Positions 25,261 through 33,710 of a stretch of DNA of 64,000 nt are shown one piece after another. Source of the DNA: Gracilimonas sp017641085 (lineage in GTDB: Bacteria > Bacteroidota > Rhodothermia > Balneolales > Balneolaceae); assembly GCF_046115515.1 (NCBI RefSeq), contig NZ_CP175953.1. The stretch is one strand, 5' to 3'. Each line of letters begins with the position of its first letter. Position 1 is the first letter of the stretch. The notes under the pieces were generated by a model. That model saw only the letters and a list, made by a program, of their open reading frames with translations. It was not told where the DNA came from and searched no databases. The position numbers were made by a program, and so were the translations under genes.

Positions 25261-27972
25261 ATGAGCGACAAACTGAAGCAAACCAGAGTTGAATTTGAAA
25301 CCGGTTCGGGCAAAGCCTACCTGCACAGCCTCCCAAAGCTGAAAGAACTGGGTTATAAGAGTATTGACAAGCTCCCCTTCTCTGTAAAAATATTATTGGA
25401 AGCCGTACTCCGCGAATTTGACGGATACGCTGTTACTGAAAAAGACATTGAAGCACTGGCGAATTATAATGCCAAAGATCCGCAGGGTGAAATTCCTTTC
25501 AAACCATCCCGCGTAGTGCTGCAGGATTTTACCGGTGTCCCGGCTGTAGTTGATTTAGCAGCTTTAAGATCCGCTATGAAACGAATGGGTGGTAAAGCCA
25601 CTGACATCAACCCGCAAGTACCTGTAGATTTGGTGATTGACCACTCTGTGCAGGTTGATATGTTTGGGCAAGATGCCGCGCTGATGTTCAACGTGGAAAA
25701 AGAGATGGAGCGTAACAACGAACGCTACGAATTCCTGAAATGGGGTAAAGAAGCTTTTGATAATTTCCGTGTGGTACCTCCGGGGCGTGGAATTGTGCAC
25801 CAGGTAAACCTTGAGTATTTAGGCCGTGGTGTTTTCACCCGAAAAGAAGAAGACGGAACAACAACGGCTTACCCGGATACGCTGGTGGGAACCGATTCTC
25901 ACACAACCATGATTAACGGACTCGGTATTCTCGGCTGGGGTGTTGGCGGAATTGAAGCGGAAGCCGCTATGCTTGGTCAGCCTATTTCCATGCTGGTTCC
26001 TGAAGTAACCGGAATGAAACTGACCGGAAAACTTCGTGAAGGAGTTACCGCTACCGACTTAACGCTGACGGTAACTCAAATGCTTCGTGAGCACGGCGTA
26101 GTAGGTAAGTTTGTAGAATTTTATGGTGATGGACTCAGCAATATGAGTCTGCCCGACCGAGCTACCATCGCAAACATGGCTCCTGAATACGGAGCAACCA
26201 TGGGTTTCTTCCCAATCGACAAAGAGTCGTTGCGTTATATGAGAAGAACCGGACGTTCCGAAGAGCTGGTACAACTGGTTGAAAATTATACCAAGGCACA
26301 GGGCTTATTCAGAACGGATGATACTCCGGACCCTGAATTCTCTTCAACCCTCGAACTTGATTTGAGCACTGTTGAGACTTCACTTGCCGGACCAAAACTT
26401 CCTCACGACCGAATTACCCTCGGTAATATGAAGAAGGCATTTGAAAACTCACTGACCAGCGATAACCCAACCATGGGTTTCAATCTGGCTCAGGAGAAGC
26501 TGGCCAACAAAGGCTTGTACAAAAACGGGCAGGAAATTGAGATGAAGCACGGTGATGTGGTTATTGCCGCTATTACTTCCTGTACCAACACTTCCAACCC
26601 AAGCGTAATGCTGGGTGCCGGAATTGTAGCGAAGAAAGCCTACGAAAAAGGACTTAAAGTGCCTGCTTACGTGAAGACCTCACTCGCGCCCGGTTCTCGT
26701 GTGGTAACAGAATATCTGAAAGAAGCCGGCTTAACCGAGTATATGGATAAGCTTGGCTTTAACCTGGTAGGATACGGATGTACTACCTGCATCGGTAACT
26801 CAGGTCCGCTGCCCGAGCCGGTTGAAAAAGCCATCAAAGAAGGCGACCTGATTGCAGCCGGCGTGCTTTCCGGAAATCGTAACTTTGAAGGCCGAATTCA
26901 CCCTTGGGTGAAAGCGAATTACCTGGCTTCACCTCCATTGGTAGTAGCTTATGCACTGGCCGGAAGTGTGGACATCGATCTTGCTACCGAGCCTTTAGGT
27001 AAAGACAAAGACGGCAATGATGTGTATCTGAAAGACATCTGGCCAACAACGGCAGAGATAGCTGAACACTTGGATGCAGCTATTCGTCCGGAGCTTTTCG
27101 AGAAGATGTACGGCGATATTTTTGAATCCCCAACCTGGGAAGAAATCCCGGTATCCGGTGGCGATTTGTTCAACTGGAGTGAAGAATCAACCTACATTCA
27201 GGAGCCTCCATTCTTTATGGATATGAATGAAGAGCCGGAGCCTATCAAGCCTATTAAAGGCGCGAGAGCCCTGGTGAAAGTTGGCGATTCTATTACCACT
27301 GATCACATTTCTCCGGCCGGTAATATTAAAGAAGACGCTCCCGCAGGTATTTACCTGAAAGAACATGGAGTGGAGAAAAAAGACTTCAACTCTTACGGTT
27401 CACGCCGAGGTAATGACCGTGTGATGACGCGCGGTACCTTTGCCAACGTTCGGTTTAAGAATCAGCTGGCTCCCGGTAAAGAAGGTGGGTTTACCAAGTA
27501 TTTCCCTGATGATGAAATCACTACGATTTATGATGCATCCCTGAAATACAAAGAGACAAACACACCGCTGGTTGCCTTAGCCGGTAAGCAGTACGGAACC
27601 GGTTCATCCCGCGACTGGGCTGCAAAAGGAACTGCGCTGCTTGGAATCAAAACGGTAATAGCGACTTCGTACGAGCGTATTCACCGATCAAACCTGATTC
27701 AAATGGGTGTACTTCCCCTTCAGTTTAAAGAAGGCGAAAGTGCTGACACTCTTGGTTTAGACGGTTCGGAAACATTCGACATTCACGTGGATGACAATGT
27801 GAAAGCCCGTGACGAGATTAAAGTAACGGCAACCAAAACCAATGGTGAAGTTGTTGAATTTATGACCGATTGCAGAATCGATACTCCGGTTGAGGTAGAT
27901 TACTACCGCAATGGTGGAATCCTGCATACGGTATTGCTTGATTACCTCAAGAAAAGTAAAGCAGAGAGCTAA
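25261..27972 (+). CDS. acnA: Aconitate hydratase
   Basis: Aconitase interconverts citrate and isocitrate in the citric-acid cycle. The 903-residue protein is of the AcnA/IRP1 type. The three cysteines that hold the 4Fe-4S cluster are Cys441 in SCTNTSNPSVML and Cys507 and Cys510 in GYGCTTCIGNSG. The substrate-binding segments GTDSHTTMINGLG (near 218) and YGTGSSRDWAAKG (near 780) are intact. It has its own downstream terminator and is probably transcribed alone. It may use the usual oxygen and iron dependence of the cluster; no regulatory site was identified. Confidence 0.96.
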   Translation: MSDKLKQTRVEFETGSGKAYLHSLPKLKELGYKSIDKLPFSVKILLEAVLREFDGYAVTEKDIEALANYNAKDPQGEIPFKPSRVVLQDFTGVPAVVDLAALRSAMKRMGGKATDINPQVPVDLVIDHSVQVDMFGQDAALMFNVEKEMERNNERYEFLKWGKEAFDNFRVVPPGRGIVHQVNLEYLGRGVFTRKEEDGTTTAYPDTLVGTDSHTTMINGLGILGWGVGGIEAEAAMLGQPISMLVPEVTGMKLTGKLREGVTATDLTLTVTQMLREHGVVGKFVEFYGDGLSNMSLPDRATIANMAPEYGATMGFFPIDKESLRYMRRTGRSEELVQLVENYTKAQGLFRTDDTPDPEFSSTLELDLSTVETSLAGPKLPHDRITLGNMKKAFENSLTSDNPTMGFNLAQEKLANKGLYKNGQEIEMKHGDVVIAAITSCTNTSNPSVMLGAGIVAKKAYEKGLKVPAYVKTSLAPGSRVVTEYLKEAGLTEYMDKLGFNLVGYGCTTCIGNSGPLPEPVEKAIKEGDLIAAGVLSGNRNFEGRIHPWVKANYLASPPLVVAYALAGSVDIDLATEPLGKDKDGNDVYLKDIWPTTAEIAEHLDAAIRPELFEKMYGDIFESPTWEEIPVSGGDLFNWSEESTYIQEPPFFMDMNEEPEPIKPIKGARALVKVGDSITTDHISPAGNIKEDAPAGIYLKEHGVEKKDFNSYGSRRGNDRVMTRGTFANVRFKNQLAPGKEGGFTKYFPDDEITTIYDASLKYKETNTPLVALAGKQYGTGSSRDWAAKGTALLGIKTVIATSYERIHRSNLIQMGVLPLQFKEGESADTLGLDGSETFDIHVDDNVKARDEIKVTATKTNGEVVEFMTDCRIDTPVEVDYYRNGGILHTVLLDYLKKSKAES

Positions 27973-27995
27973 TCAAGGCGATTTAATCATTCTAA

Positions 27996-28026
27996 AAGCA
28001 CAGAATTTTATTCTGTGCTTTTTTTA
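27996..28026 (+). terminator. Rho-independent terminator after acnA
   Basis: AAGCACAGAAT (27996-28006) and ATTCTGTGCTT (28010-28020) form an 11-bp stem with a three-base loop, followed by TTTTTATTTT. It lies 24 bases past the acnA stop. Confidence 0.93.
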
Positions 28027-28184
28027 TTTTCGAGATTGTTTATTATTGGAGCAGAAATGCAGAGCTGATTACCTGTCTTTTCTCAGCCTCTGATAAGTAT
28101 AATTTTTCGGGTATCGTTATTAAAAATCAGGACAAAAATATAGTCAGGGAAGGACCTCAGACTCCAGGCCATGAAGCACTCCTT

Positions 28185-29285
28185 TTGCATGTGGTAGATG
28201 GTATAAACCGAACACTGCAACTAAAGGAAGTACTTCGCAAATGTATGGAGGCTGCCAAGGTAGTGATGAACTCGGAAGCGAGTTCTCTTATGCTTTTGGA
28301 TGAACTCACCGGTGATTTGAACGTCAGCATTCCAACCGGCCCCGTGAAAGATGAGATTATGGGGATGGCCGTTCCGAAAAGCAAGGGTATTGGCGGATGG
28401 GTAATATCGTATAACCAACCCTTCATCTCTAATGATGTGGTGGAAAGCGATATTTTCTGGAAAGACCTGTCCACAGGCTTCACAACCCGGAATATCATTT
28501 GTGTGCCTTTGCAGGATAATGAGGGGCAGGCATTCGGCGTACTTCAGGCCATCAACAAAAAGGACGGGCAAATGTTTGTGAACGAAGATGTGCCTGTTTT
28601 TGAATCGCTGGCCCTTCATGTTGCTTCCGCCATCGAGCGTTCCAAAAAGTTTGACGAGGTGGAGAGAAAACTGGCTGAACGGGAGGAGGAAATCCTGGAC
28701 ATCCACACTCGGCTGAATGATAACTTGTCTGCAATTTCTGACCTCCTTGAGTTTGACCTGGAAGAAATCAGAGATCTTGACTCCCGAAAAATACTGAAGG
28801 CTACGAATACACGCATTAAATCCATGATGAACGTGCAGCCTCTCTTGTCTGAGAAGTCGGAATCCGGAACCATCAACTTATCAAAATACCTGGGACTGAT
28901 AGCCGGTCAGGTAGAACAATCATTCGAAGATTCAGATGTGGATGTGAGATTTACTTTACGTTTTGAAGACGCACAGCTGGATGGCAGAAGAAGCATGCTT
29001 TGTGGTTTAATTTTGAATGAATTGATGACCGCTGCATATAAAAAAGCATCTTCCAGTAAAGAAATAGGAGAGGTAATCGTAAGTCTGAAGCAGACCGGGA
29101 AGGAAAAAGTTGTGGTTATTGTGACGGATAATGGCCGTGGAACAGAGGATATTCAAAAGGATGTTGAAGGAATGAAAAGTCCAAAAGCCATCATTCGAAA
29201 CCTGGCGGAAAAGCTGGAGGCAGACCTTACCTACACACAAAACCCTGAAATCGGTTCAACCTCCATTCTTTCATTTCATATTTAA
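28185..29285 (+). CDS. GAF-domain protein with degenerate HisKA_2/HATPase core
   Basis: The protein begins with a GAF sensor domain (residues 1-155), then a coiled linker (156-172) and a region that aligns with the HisKA_2 kinase at 5426-6721. Key kinase residues are lost: the box EIHHRVKNNL of that kinase corresponds to DIHTRLNDNL (171-181), with Thr175 at the usual phospho-histidine; the N-box is NELMTAAYKKA (278-288), lacking the second asparagine; DNGRG (315-319) is kept; the SLGMVLI glycine box is replaced by SPKAIIRN. It may be a pseudokinase or an unusual sensor. The start is uncertain: there is no in-frame ATG before residue 21, the TTG at 28185 is listed, and the frame is open far upstream. 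Confidence 0.75.
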   Translation: MHVVDGINRTLQLKEVLRKCMEAAKVVMNSEASSLMLLDELTGDLNVSIPTGPVKDEIMGMAVPKSKGIGGWVISYNQPFISNDVVESDIFWKDLSTGFTTRNIICVPLQDNEGQAFGVLQAINKKDGQMFVNEDVPVFESLALHVASAIERSKKFDEVERKLAEREEEILDIHTRLNDNLSAISDLLEFDLEEIRDLDSRKILKATNTRIKSMMNVQPLLSEKSESGTINLSKYLGLIAGQVEQSFEDSDVDVRFTLRFEDAQLDGRRSMLCGLILNELMTAAYKKASSSKEIGEVIVSLKQTGKEKVVVIVTDNGRGTEDIQKDVEGMKSPKAIIRNLAEKLEADLTYTQNPEIGSTSILSFHI

Positions 29286-30454
29286 ATCCACCAGCTGCCG
29301 AGCCCCCGCATTGTAAAAATCTCCGCTACTTTATTCTTGAGGGGTGAATGCAGCATGCCCTTTACAAACAGGTTTCTGAATACAGGCATCCTTTGTTTTC
29401 GTCCCAGTGCCATATTGATTTCCGCTCTTCGGGCCACTTTTTTTGCAATAGACTTTTGATGTTCGGAATACCTTCGAAACTCCTGTTCAGCGATACCAGA
29501 ATCTTTGTTTTTAATTAGAGCAAAAGAATCAGCGAGCACCCGGCCGTCCAGCCAGCCGAGGTTCATCCCCTGTCCTCCGATGGGGCTTACAACATGAGCG
29601 GCATCACCGGCCAATAATACCCTGCCTTTTGCAAAGGTTTCAGCCATAAAATGCTGCACTCCAAAACTGCTGAGCATTGTGCTTTTTATGCCAAATAAGT
29701 CATAACCCAGCCTGTCCTGCACCAAAGTAGCGAGTTTTAGCTGACTTGGTTCCGGTATATAATCATCGGTCTTTACCACCCAGCGTCTCATGCCATTCGG
29801 TAGCGGGAAACATTCAATCAGGCCTTCTTTTAGCAAAAATACAGCCGCATCGGGACCGAAATCGGTGGTATCTTCAAAATCGCCCATAATGTAGGTGTCG
29901 TTATATCTTTTCCCGGAATAGTGGATTGAGGCTTTTTGGCGGATAGCACTGTTTTTCCCATCACAACCGATGATGTAGTCAGTCGTTATTCGCTGATTCG
30001 CTTGCTGATCAATGGAATAGGTGATTTCCACAAACTGCCCATACTCATCGAAGTGTTTTACGGTTGCTCCGGTTATCAAAGCATCTTCATCAAGTTTGCT
30101 CAGTTCATTACGCAGAATTTTTTCTGTGGTGAATTGCGGACTAGCGAGAATATAATTATGAGGTGTCGGGCAATTTTCGAAGGAGATTTCACCCAGCTTC
30201 TGGTCTTTGGTAAGCGCAATTCCTTTCCTGATTTTCAAACCGGCACTTAAGAATGGCTCCGTGATCCCCACTTCATCAAACAGCTCCAGCGATACAGGGT
30301 GAATGCCCAATGAGCGTGAATCTGGTACGGGTTCTTTTCGCTTTTCAAGTACACGGCATGCAATTCCTTCTTTAATAAGGCAGATGGCCAAAAATAATCC
30401 AACGGGCCCTCCACCTACAATTATCACCGGTATGTCGGGCTTAGTTTTTGTCAT
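29282..30454 (-). CDS. FAD-dependent monooxygenase (UbiH/PHBH fold) in polyketide cluster
   Basis: This flavoprotein hydroxylase has the Rossmann FAD motif VIIVGGGPVGLFLAICL (residues 10-26), the DG motif in IIGCDGKNSAIRQ near 165, and the second FAD motif GRVLLAGDAAHVVSPIGGQGMNLG near 285, where the ribityl chain binds. Length (390 aa) is typical. It shares 14 bases with the methyltransferase gene upstream and is the last gene of the unit; its end overlaps the convergent GAF gene by four bases. By analogy with SrsC of Streptomyces griseus it may oxidise a phenolic ring made by the type III polyketide synthase to a quinone-forming product. An unrelated respiratory quinone role is possible but less supported by the context. 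Confidence 0.85.
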   Translation of the reverse strand: MTKTKPDIPVIIVGGGPVGLFLAICLIKEGIACRVLEKRKEPVPDSRSLGIHPVSLELFDEVGITEPFLSAGLKIRKGIALTKDQKLGEISFENCPTPHNYILASPQFTTEKILRNELSKLDEDALITGATVKHFDEYGQFVEITYSIDQQANQRITTDYIIGCDGKNSAIRQKASIHYSGKRYNDTYIMGDFEDTTDFGPDAAVFLLKEGLIECFPLPNGMRRWVVKTDDYIPEPSQLKLATLVQDRLGYDLFGIKSTMLSSFGVQHFMAETFAKGRVLLAGDAAHVVSPIGGQGMNLGWLDGRVLADSFALIKNKDSGIAEQEFRRYSEHQKSIAKKVARRAEINMALGRKQRMPVFRNLFVKGMLHSPLKNKVAEIFTMRGLGSWWI

Positions 30455-31136
30455 ACTTCAATAATAAACGAAAGGGAAATAAGCGTTGAACCTGCCATCC
30501 GGCAGGGGCGACTTCAGCCAATTCCGCCTTGGTGTAACTTCGTTTTATGGAAATCAATCCATCGGGAACAATGAAGGAATTACGAAAAATCAGCCGGGCA
30601 AAAGTGGCAAAGAGGCCAAAGCCAATATCACTCCGTTCAATATCATTGAAAATGACTTTTTGAAGGGCAAGCGACTTCGCTTCGTCTAATATCTGTAGCG
30701 TTTGATTTTTTGACAGGTGATGAAGCACATGATTGGAAATCACGAAATCGTACGCACGGGATTGGGATTTCAGATCCGTGGAAGAACAATGCCTGAATGT
30801 AACCTGATCAGGAGCCTTCTGCTGCCGGGCAAATTCAAAGGCTCGTTGATCAGTTTCTATAGCTGTGATTTGCAAATCGAGCCCATCCCTTTTTGCCCAT
30901 TCAGAAAGTTTGAGAGCTACATCTCCGCCTCCAAAGCCGATGTCGAGGAGAGAATAAGTTTTACCTTTCTCCATCAGTGGCCGAAGTTCGTTTTTATAAA
31001 TCCGTTTCCATTGTGACAGCAGCAAGTTAATAGTCGCAAACTGCCGATAGGTATTTTCCAGCAGGTGAGGATCACAATCATCCCGATCCATATATTCAAT
31101 TAAATCCGGCCGGCGCTTTGACAGAAAAACAGGCAT
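30441..31136 (-). CDS. Class I SAM-dependent methyltransferase in polyketide cluster
   Basis: The product is a 231-residue soluble methyltransferase with the class I SAM-binding fold. Motif I is SLLDIGFGGGDVALKLSEWA near residues 63-82, the acidic end of strand 2 is ITAIETDQ, and the post-motif DFVISNHVLHHLS near 132-144 is the UbiE-like pattern. It lies three bases downstream of the type III polyketide synthase and overlaps the monooxygenase by 14 bases, so the three are surely one transcript. The expected job is O- or C-methylation of the polyketide ring. It is not of the membrane-bound isoprenylcysteine-methyltransferase type used by the Streptomyces SrsB system. Confidence 0.82.
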   Translation of the reverse strand: MPVFLSKRRPDLIEYMDRDDCDPHLLENTYRQFATINLLLSQWKRIYKNELRPLMEKGKTYSLLDIGFGGGDVALKLSEWAKRDGLDLQITAIETDQRAFEFARQQKAPDQVTFRHCSSTDLKSQSRAYDFVISNHVLHHLSKNQTLQILDEAKSLALQKVIFNDIERSDIGFGLFATFARLIFRNSFIVPDGLISIKRSYTKAELAEVAPAGWQVQRLFPFRLLLKYDKN

Positions 31137-31139
31137 GGA

Positions 31140-32246
31140 TCAATCCTCGTCCGGATGGTGAACTTCAAAGAGGCCGCTTTCGATGGTCAAACCCGGACCA
31201 AAAGCCATGGGAAGAACGTACTGTCCGGCTGTTAAATCAGAATCCAGCAGCTTCTTGAGTACAAACAGAACCGTGGCGCTGCTCATATTCCCAAACTCGG
31301 AAAGCACAGCCCGGGATGCTGATATTTGATGGGGTTTCAGATTCAGGCTGTCCTCAATTTTGTCAAGGATTGCACGCCCACCCGGATGCAAAGCCCAGTA
31401 ATCGATATCCGCTCTGGAAAGCTGATAAGCCTCATAAAGTGGCTGAACAACAGATTCCAGGTTCTCTTTGATGATGTCCGGCACATAAGTGGAAAGGATC
31501 ATATTAAAGCCGGAATCACCAATGGTCCAGGCCATATCTTTTTCCCCTTTTGGAGCCAGGGAAGAAGCAAACTTCCGGATTTCAAAACCTTGCTTTTTGG
31601 GTGGTTTTGAAGAGATGATCATTCCTGCTGCCCCATCTGCAAACACAGACCCGGATAGCAAATTGTCGATGTCATTTCTGAATTGAAAGTGAAGCGTGCA
31701 TAGCTCAGCTGCAACCACCATCACCACGGCATTCGGATCGGCTTTGCAAAATGATTGGGCCATTTTCATAGCCGGGAAGGCGGCATAGCATCCCATAAAC
31801 CCCACATGAAAACGTTCGGTAGAAGGTTTCAACCGGAGAGCTTTCACCAGTTCATAATCGGGCCCGGGAGCAAAAAAACCGGTACAGGATACAGTGACTA
31901 CATGGGTGATTTCTTCGGAAGAGATATGAGGATTGTCAGCAAGCAGTTTCCGCCCGACATCCACAAAAAGCTTTCTTGATTCATCTTCATACACCTTGTT
32001 CCGGGCGGCCGTACCGGGCTCAGATTTAACCTGACCGTTAAAAAATAGTCTCCCGTGTTCGTTGGGTTCAAAATCCTGTACCACAGAATGCCGTTTCTCA
32101 ATGCCCGACTGCGTATAAATGCGGTGAATAATAGCTTCGGTTTTTCGATCTGTGCCCACATGCTTTTTCATTACCTCGCGGATATGCTGCTGATCGCTCG
32201 AAAAAGGCGGAACTGAAGTGGCTATGTCATGAATGAATACGGGCAT
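31140..32246 (-). CDS. Type III polyketide synthase (chalcone/stilbene synthase family)
   Basis: This enzyme condenses a starter acyl-CoA with several malonyl-CoA units and closes an aromatic ring or pyrone. The Cys-His-Asn triad is visible, numbering from the ATG at 32246: Cys153 in GFMGCYAAFPAM, His287 in WALHPGGRAILD and Asn320 in SEFGNMSSATV. The 368-residue length and the C-terminal MAFGPGLTIESGLFEVH are typical. An in-frame TTG at 32279 would add eleven unlike residues. It is the first gene of a tight unit with a methyltransferase and an FAD monooxygenase; a MATE exporter lies just upstream on the same strand. Bacterial relatives make alkylresorcinols or alkylpyrones; the starter unit here is unknown. 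Confidence 0.92.
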   Translation of the reverse strand: MPVFIHDIATSVPPFSSDQQHIREVMKKHVGTDRKTEAIIHRIYTQSGIEKRHSVVQDFEPNEHGRLFFNGQVKSEPGTAARNKVYEDESRKLFVDVGRKLLADNPHISSEEITHVVTVSCTGFFAPGPDYELVKALRLKPSTERFHVGFMGCYAAFPAMKMAQSFCKADPNAVVMVVAAELCTLHFQFRNDIDNLLSGSVFADGAAGMIISSKPPKKQGFEIRKFASSLAPKGEKDMAWTIGDSGFNMILSTYVPDIIKENLESVVQPLYEAYQLSRADIDYWALHPGGRAILDKIEDSLNLKPHQISASRAVLSEFGNMSSATVLFVLKKLLDSDLTAGQYVLPMAFGPGLTIESGLFEVHHPDED

Positions 32247-32305
32247 ATGGTAGGATAACAATTTGGGGATGTTATCCAAACCTTTTGGGCCGGGTCTTCA
32301 TTCAG

Positions 32306-33649
32306 TTAAGTTCTGGCTTTCGTGAGCCTATTAAACCGGTAGTTATGTAATACAGCTGCTACAGTCAGTCCACCGATCAGCCCAATCCATAATCCTTCCG
32401 GGCCATATCCGAGATAAATCCCTAACAGGTATCCGGTCGGAAACCCCACAAGCCAGTACGAAATGAAGTTCACGATCATGGGAATGCGAGTGTCCTTTAA
32501 TCCACGAAGTGCGCCAAAAGCACCGACTTGCAGTCCGTCTGAAATCTGGAAAATAGCGGCCATAAACAGTAAGGAAATGGCAACAGAAGCTACTTCCATA
32601 TCATCGGTGTAAATGCTGATGATGAATTCCGGTGCCAGGAATAACAGCAAGGCGGTGAGCGTCATCACGCCGGCACAAATGACAATTCCCACAAAACCCC
32701 GAAAGCGGGCATTGGCCATAGAACCTTGTCCCAGGGAAAAGCCGACCCGTTGGGAAATAGCCATGGAAAGCCCGAAAGGAATCATAAACATGGTAGCTGC
32801 CACATTAATCGCAATTTGGTGAGCAGCGGCAGCTTTAACGCTCAGTGTTCCCATCAGCAAGCTGACGGTAGCAAAAAGAAGGATTTCCATAGATGAACTC
32901 ACCCCGTTTGGTACACCTACTTTAATGAGTTCACCAATGTACTTCCACTCCGGACCGGTTGTCCGATCGAAAATATTAAATCGTTTGAATGGCTTAAAAG
33001 ATGCGGTAAAGGCGATGAATACAATGGCCCCGAACAGATTAATGATGGAGGTTGCATAGCCGGTGCCAACCGCTCCCAAAGCCGGGAATCCTAATTTGCC
33101 GTACATCAGCACGTAGTTGGCGCCGACGTTTAAAACCAGGCTTGCCGCGGCAATGTACATAGCCGGCTTGGTAACCGATAACCCTTCACTGAAGTATCGT
33201 ACACCGGCGTAGGCAAGCAGCGGTAATACGCCCCAGGAGATGGCTTTGAGGTATCCATCGGCGAGGGGGATGATTTCCGCGGTTACGCCCACCAGGTGCA
33301 TCACCAGGTCCAGGTTTCGGATCAGGAAAAAAGCGGGAATGGTTAGTAAGATGATGAGCCAGAACATCTGCCGGGCGCTTTTGCCAATCTCTTCAAACTT
33401 TCGGGCACCCAGAAATTGAGAAACCACCGGATTGATGGCGATCAACGTGGCCATACAAAAAATTCCAATGGGCATATAAATGGCATTACCGATGGCGACG
33501 GCCGCAAGATCGAGGGCAGACAGGTTTCCGGCCATTACCGTATCGGTAAAATTGAGCCCCATTCGTAAAAGCTGAGTGGCAATGATGGGGCTACCAATAG
33601 CTACTAACTTCAGCCCTTCTTTCTTTATATCTTTGCGCGGATTTTTCAT
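32306..33649 (-). CDS. MATE family efflux transporter
   Basis: This is a twelve-helix cation-coupled multidrug or metabolite exporter of the MATE (NorM-like) family, 447 residues from the ATG at 33649. The start of helix 1, IGSPIIATQLLRMGLNFTDTVMAG, and the loop GLRGLKDTRIPMI near residue 365 are family signatures. An in-frame TTG at 33685 would add twelve residues (MEKICPYLCAPP) and is less likely. It lies about 60 bases upstream of the type III polyketide synthase on the same strand, so it may export the polyketide product; a general drug or sodium-linked role is equally possible. Confidence 0.85.
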   Translation of the reverse strand: MKNPRKDIKKEGLKLVAIGSPIIATQLLRMGLNFTDTVMAGNLSALDLAAVAIGNAIYMPIGIFCMATLIAINPVVSQFLGARKFEEIGKSARQMFWLIILLTIPAFFLIRNLDLVMHLVGVTAEIIPLADGYLKAISWGVLPLLAYAGVRYFSEGLSVTKPAMYIAAASLVLNVGANYVLMYGKLGFPALGAVGTGYATSIINLFGAIVFIAFTASFKPFKRFNIFDRTTGPEWKYIGELIKVGVPNGVSSSMEILLFATVSLLMGTLSVKAAAAHQIAINVAATMFMIPFGLSMAISQRVGFSLGQGSMANARFRGFVGIVICAGVMTLTALLLFLAPEFIISIYTDDMEVASVAISLLFMAAIFQISDGLQVGAFGALRGLKDTRIPMIVNFISYWLVGFPTGYLLGIYLGYGPEGLWIGLIGGLTVAAVLHNYRFNRLTKART

Positions 33650-33710
33650 AGGAGGAGCGCAAAGGTACGGACAAATTTTCTCCAATAGCGATAAAGATTG
33701 GCTATTGGGT

